DNA from: Chloroflexota bacterium
Lineage (GTDB): Bacteria; Chloroflexota; Limnocylindria; Limnocylindrales; CSP1-4
Direction of reading: 5' to 3'
Assembly: GCA_021790375.1 (NCBI GenBank)
Contig: JAJYEB010000146.1
Span: 1 to 5,459 of the forward strand
Length of the DNA stretch: 5,459 nt
The notes under the pieces were generated by a model. The model was not told the origin of the DNA. It worked only from the letters and a program-made list of their open reading frames with translations, and searched no databases. The position numbers and the translations under genes were made by a program. Positions 4,437 through 5,459 of the stretch are shown in pieces (position 1 is the stretch's first letter; the number at the start of each line of letters is the position of its first letter).

Positions 4437-5459
4437 ATGCTCGCCGGCCCCGGCATCTCGACCAGGACCGTGGTGCGCCCGGCGGGGCGACTGCACGGGA
4501 CCCTCCGCCTGCCCGGCGACAAGTCCATCACGCACCGCGCGCTGATCCTCGGTGCGCTGGCGACCGGCGAATCGCACGTGTTCGGAGGTTCGGACGGGCT
4601 CGACTGCAACAGCACGGCGGGCGTGCTCGAGGCGCTGGGCGTGAGCGTCGAACGGCTGGGCGCCCCCGACGGGGGCCGCGTGGACCGCGTGGTGCGCTCA
4701 CCGGGCCGCCAGGGCTGGCGCGAGGCGGGCGGCGTCCTGGACGCCGGGAACTCCGGCACCACGCTGCGGCTCATGTCGGGCGTGCTCGCGGGGACCCCCA
4801 TGTACGCCGTGCTGGACGGGGACGCGTCGTTGCGTGGCCGTCCGGTGGCCCGTATCATCGAACCGCTGCGTCGCATGGGGGCGACGCTCCACGCCCGAGC
4901 CGCAGACACTCTTCCACCTCTCACCATCGTGGGGCGTTCGTCGCTCTCGGCGATCGTCCACCGCACGCCCGTCCCCAGCGCGCAGGTCAAGTCGGCCGTC
5001 CTGCTCGCCGGGCTGTCGGCCCGGGGTGTCGTGGAGGTACGCGAGGCGGTCGCCACGCGCGATCACACGGAGCGCATGCTCCGGGCGCGCGGCATCGACG
5101 TCCGCGAGGGGCCGGCCGACGGCGAATGGGTGGTCAGGATGGAGGACGGAGGCAGCGTGCAACCGCGCGACGAGCGGGTCCCGGGCGACATCTCGGCGGC
5201 CGCGTTCTGGCTGGTGGCCGGCGCGGCCCACCGGGACGCGGAGCTCACGCTGGAGTCCGTCGGGGTCAACCCGACCCGGCGCGGTGTCGTCGACCTGCTG
5301 CGGCAGATGGGCGCGCAGATCCGCGAGAAGCCGCTGGCGACCGACGGGACCGAGCCGATGGCGACCCTGACCGTCTCCACGAGCGACCTGCGGGCGATCG
5401 ACCTGGGCCCCGGCGACGTGGCCCGCGCCGTCGACGAGATTCCCGCCCTGTGCCTCGCC
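4437..5459 (+). CDS. aroA: 3-phosphoshikimate 1-carboxyvinyltransferase (EPSP synthase), 3' partial
   Basis: Transfers the enolpyruvyl group of PEP to shikimate 3-phosphate, step six of the shikimate pathway; cytosolic. 341 codons are visible, open to the right edge; the family is about 430 residues, so roughly the last fifth is missing. Motifs: P-G-D-K-S-I-T-H-R (26-34, with substrate-binding Lys29, Ser30 and Arg34), [11 protein letters not shown] (102-112), a G-R-P-x-x-R-I-I-E-P-L segment (134-144), V-P-S-A-Q-V-K-S-A plus a T-R-D-H-T-E-R-M segment, [10 protein letters not shown], and D-E-I-P with the likely catalytic Asp333. The N-S-G-T-T form is that of Gram-positive-type enzymes; the Gly equivalent to E. 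coli Gly96 is kept (Gly107). ATG 4437 has only a weak GGGG upstream, so translational coupling to aroF is likely; GTG 4470 is an alternative start. Probably co-transcribed with aroF. Confidence 0.95.
   Translation, partial: MLAGPGISTRTVVRPAGRLHGTLRLPGDKSITHRALILGALATGESHVFGGSDGLDCNSTAGVLEALGVSVERLGAPDGGRVDRVVRSPGRQGWREAGGVLDAGNSGTTLRLMSGVLAGTPMYAVLDGDASLRGRPVARIIEPLRRMGATLHARAADTLPPLTIVGRSSLSAIVHRTPVPSAQVKSAVLLAGLSARGVVEVREAVATRDHTERMLRARGIDVREGPADGEWVVRMEDGGSVQPRDERVPGDISAAAFWLVAGAAHRDAELTLESVGVNPTRRGVVDLLRQMGAQIREKPLATDGTEPMATLTVSTSDLRAIDLGPGDVARAVDEIPALCLA

Overview
The window is about 70% G+C and carries bacterial genes with strong G/C third-position bias. Gene types, a class I-beta DAHP synthase fused to a ferredoxin-like domain, and candidate leaderless starts would fit a GC-rich lineage such as Chloroflexota (Limnocylindria/Ellin6529-like) or Actinomycetota. 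No 16S or other phylogenetic marker is present, so this assignment is an inference.

Layout: (1) 2-925 (+): the 3' part of a 6-phosphofructokinase with the residue pair typical of PPi-dependent enzymes. (2) 993-1170 (+): tRNA-Ser(GCU) and tRNA-Arg with the unusual anticodon GCG. (3) 1187-2224 (-): an alpha/beta-hydrolase-fold esterase of the EstD/enterochelin-esterase type, converging on the tRNAs. (4) 2225-2474: the region between two divergent genes, mostly filled by about 15 tandem copies of an 11-bp G/C-rich unit. (5) 2475-3158 (+): a PaiB-type FMN-binding negative regulator, probably translated without a leader. (6) 3155-3342: a promoter whose -35 box overlaps the paiB stop codon, a 12-codon leader peptide reading MRAIFFFYRGPA, a long hairpin and a textbook intrinsic terminator. 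(7) 3343-4419 (+): DAHP synthase (aroF type). (8) 4437-5459 (+): EPSP synthase (aroA), cut by the window edge.

The most interesting part is region 6. A run of Phe-Phe-Phe-Tyr codons just ahead of a terminator, in front of the first enzyme of aromatic amino acid synthesis, is what transcription attenuation by ribosome stalling predicts. An alternative pairing between the upstream hairpin and the terminator is visible. aroF and aroA are 17 nt apart and probably one transcript, so the leader would set expression of shikimate-pathway steps 1 and 6 according to charged tRNA-Phe and tRNA-Tyr. The ferredoxin-like domain of the DAHP synthase would add feedback at the protein level.
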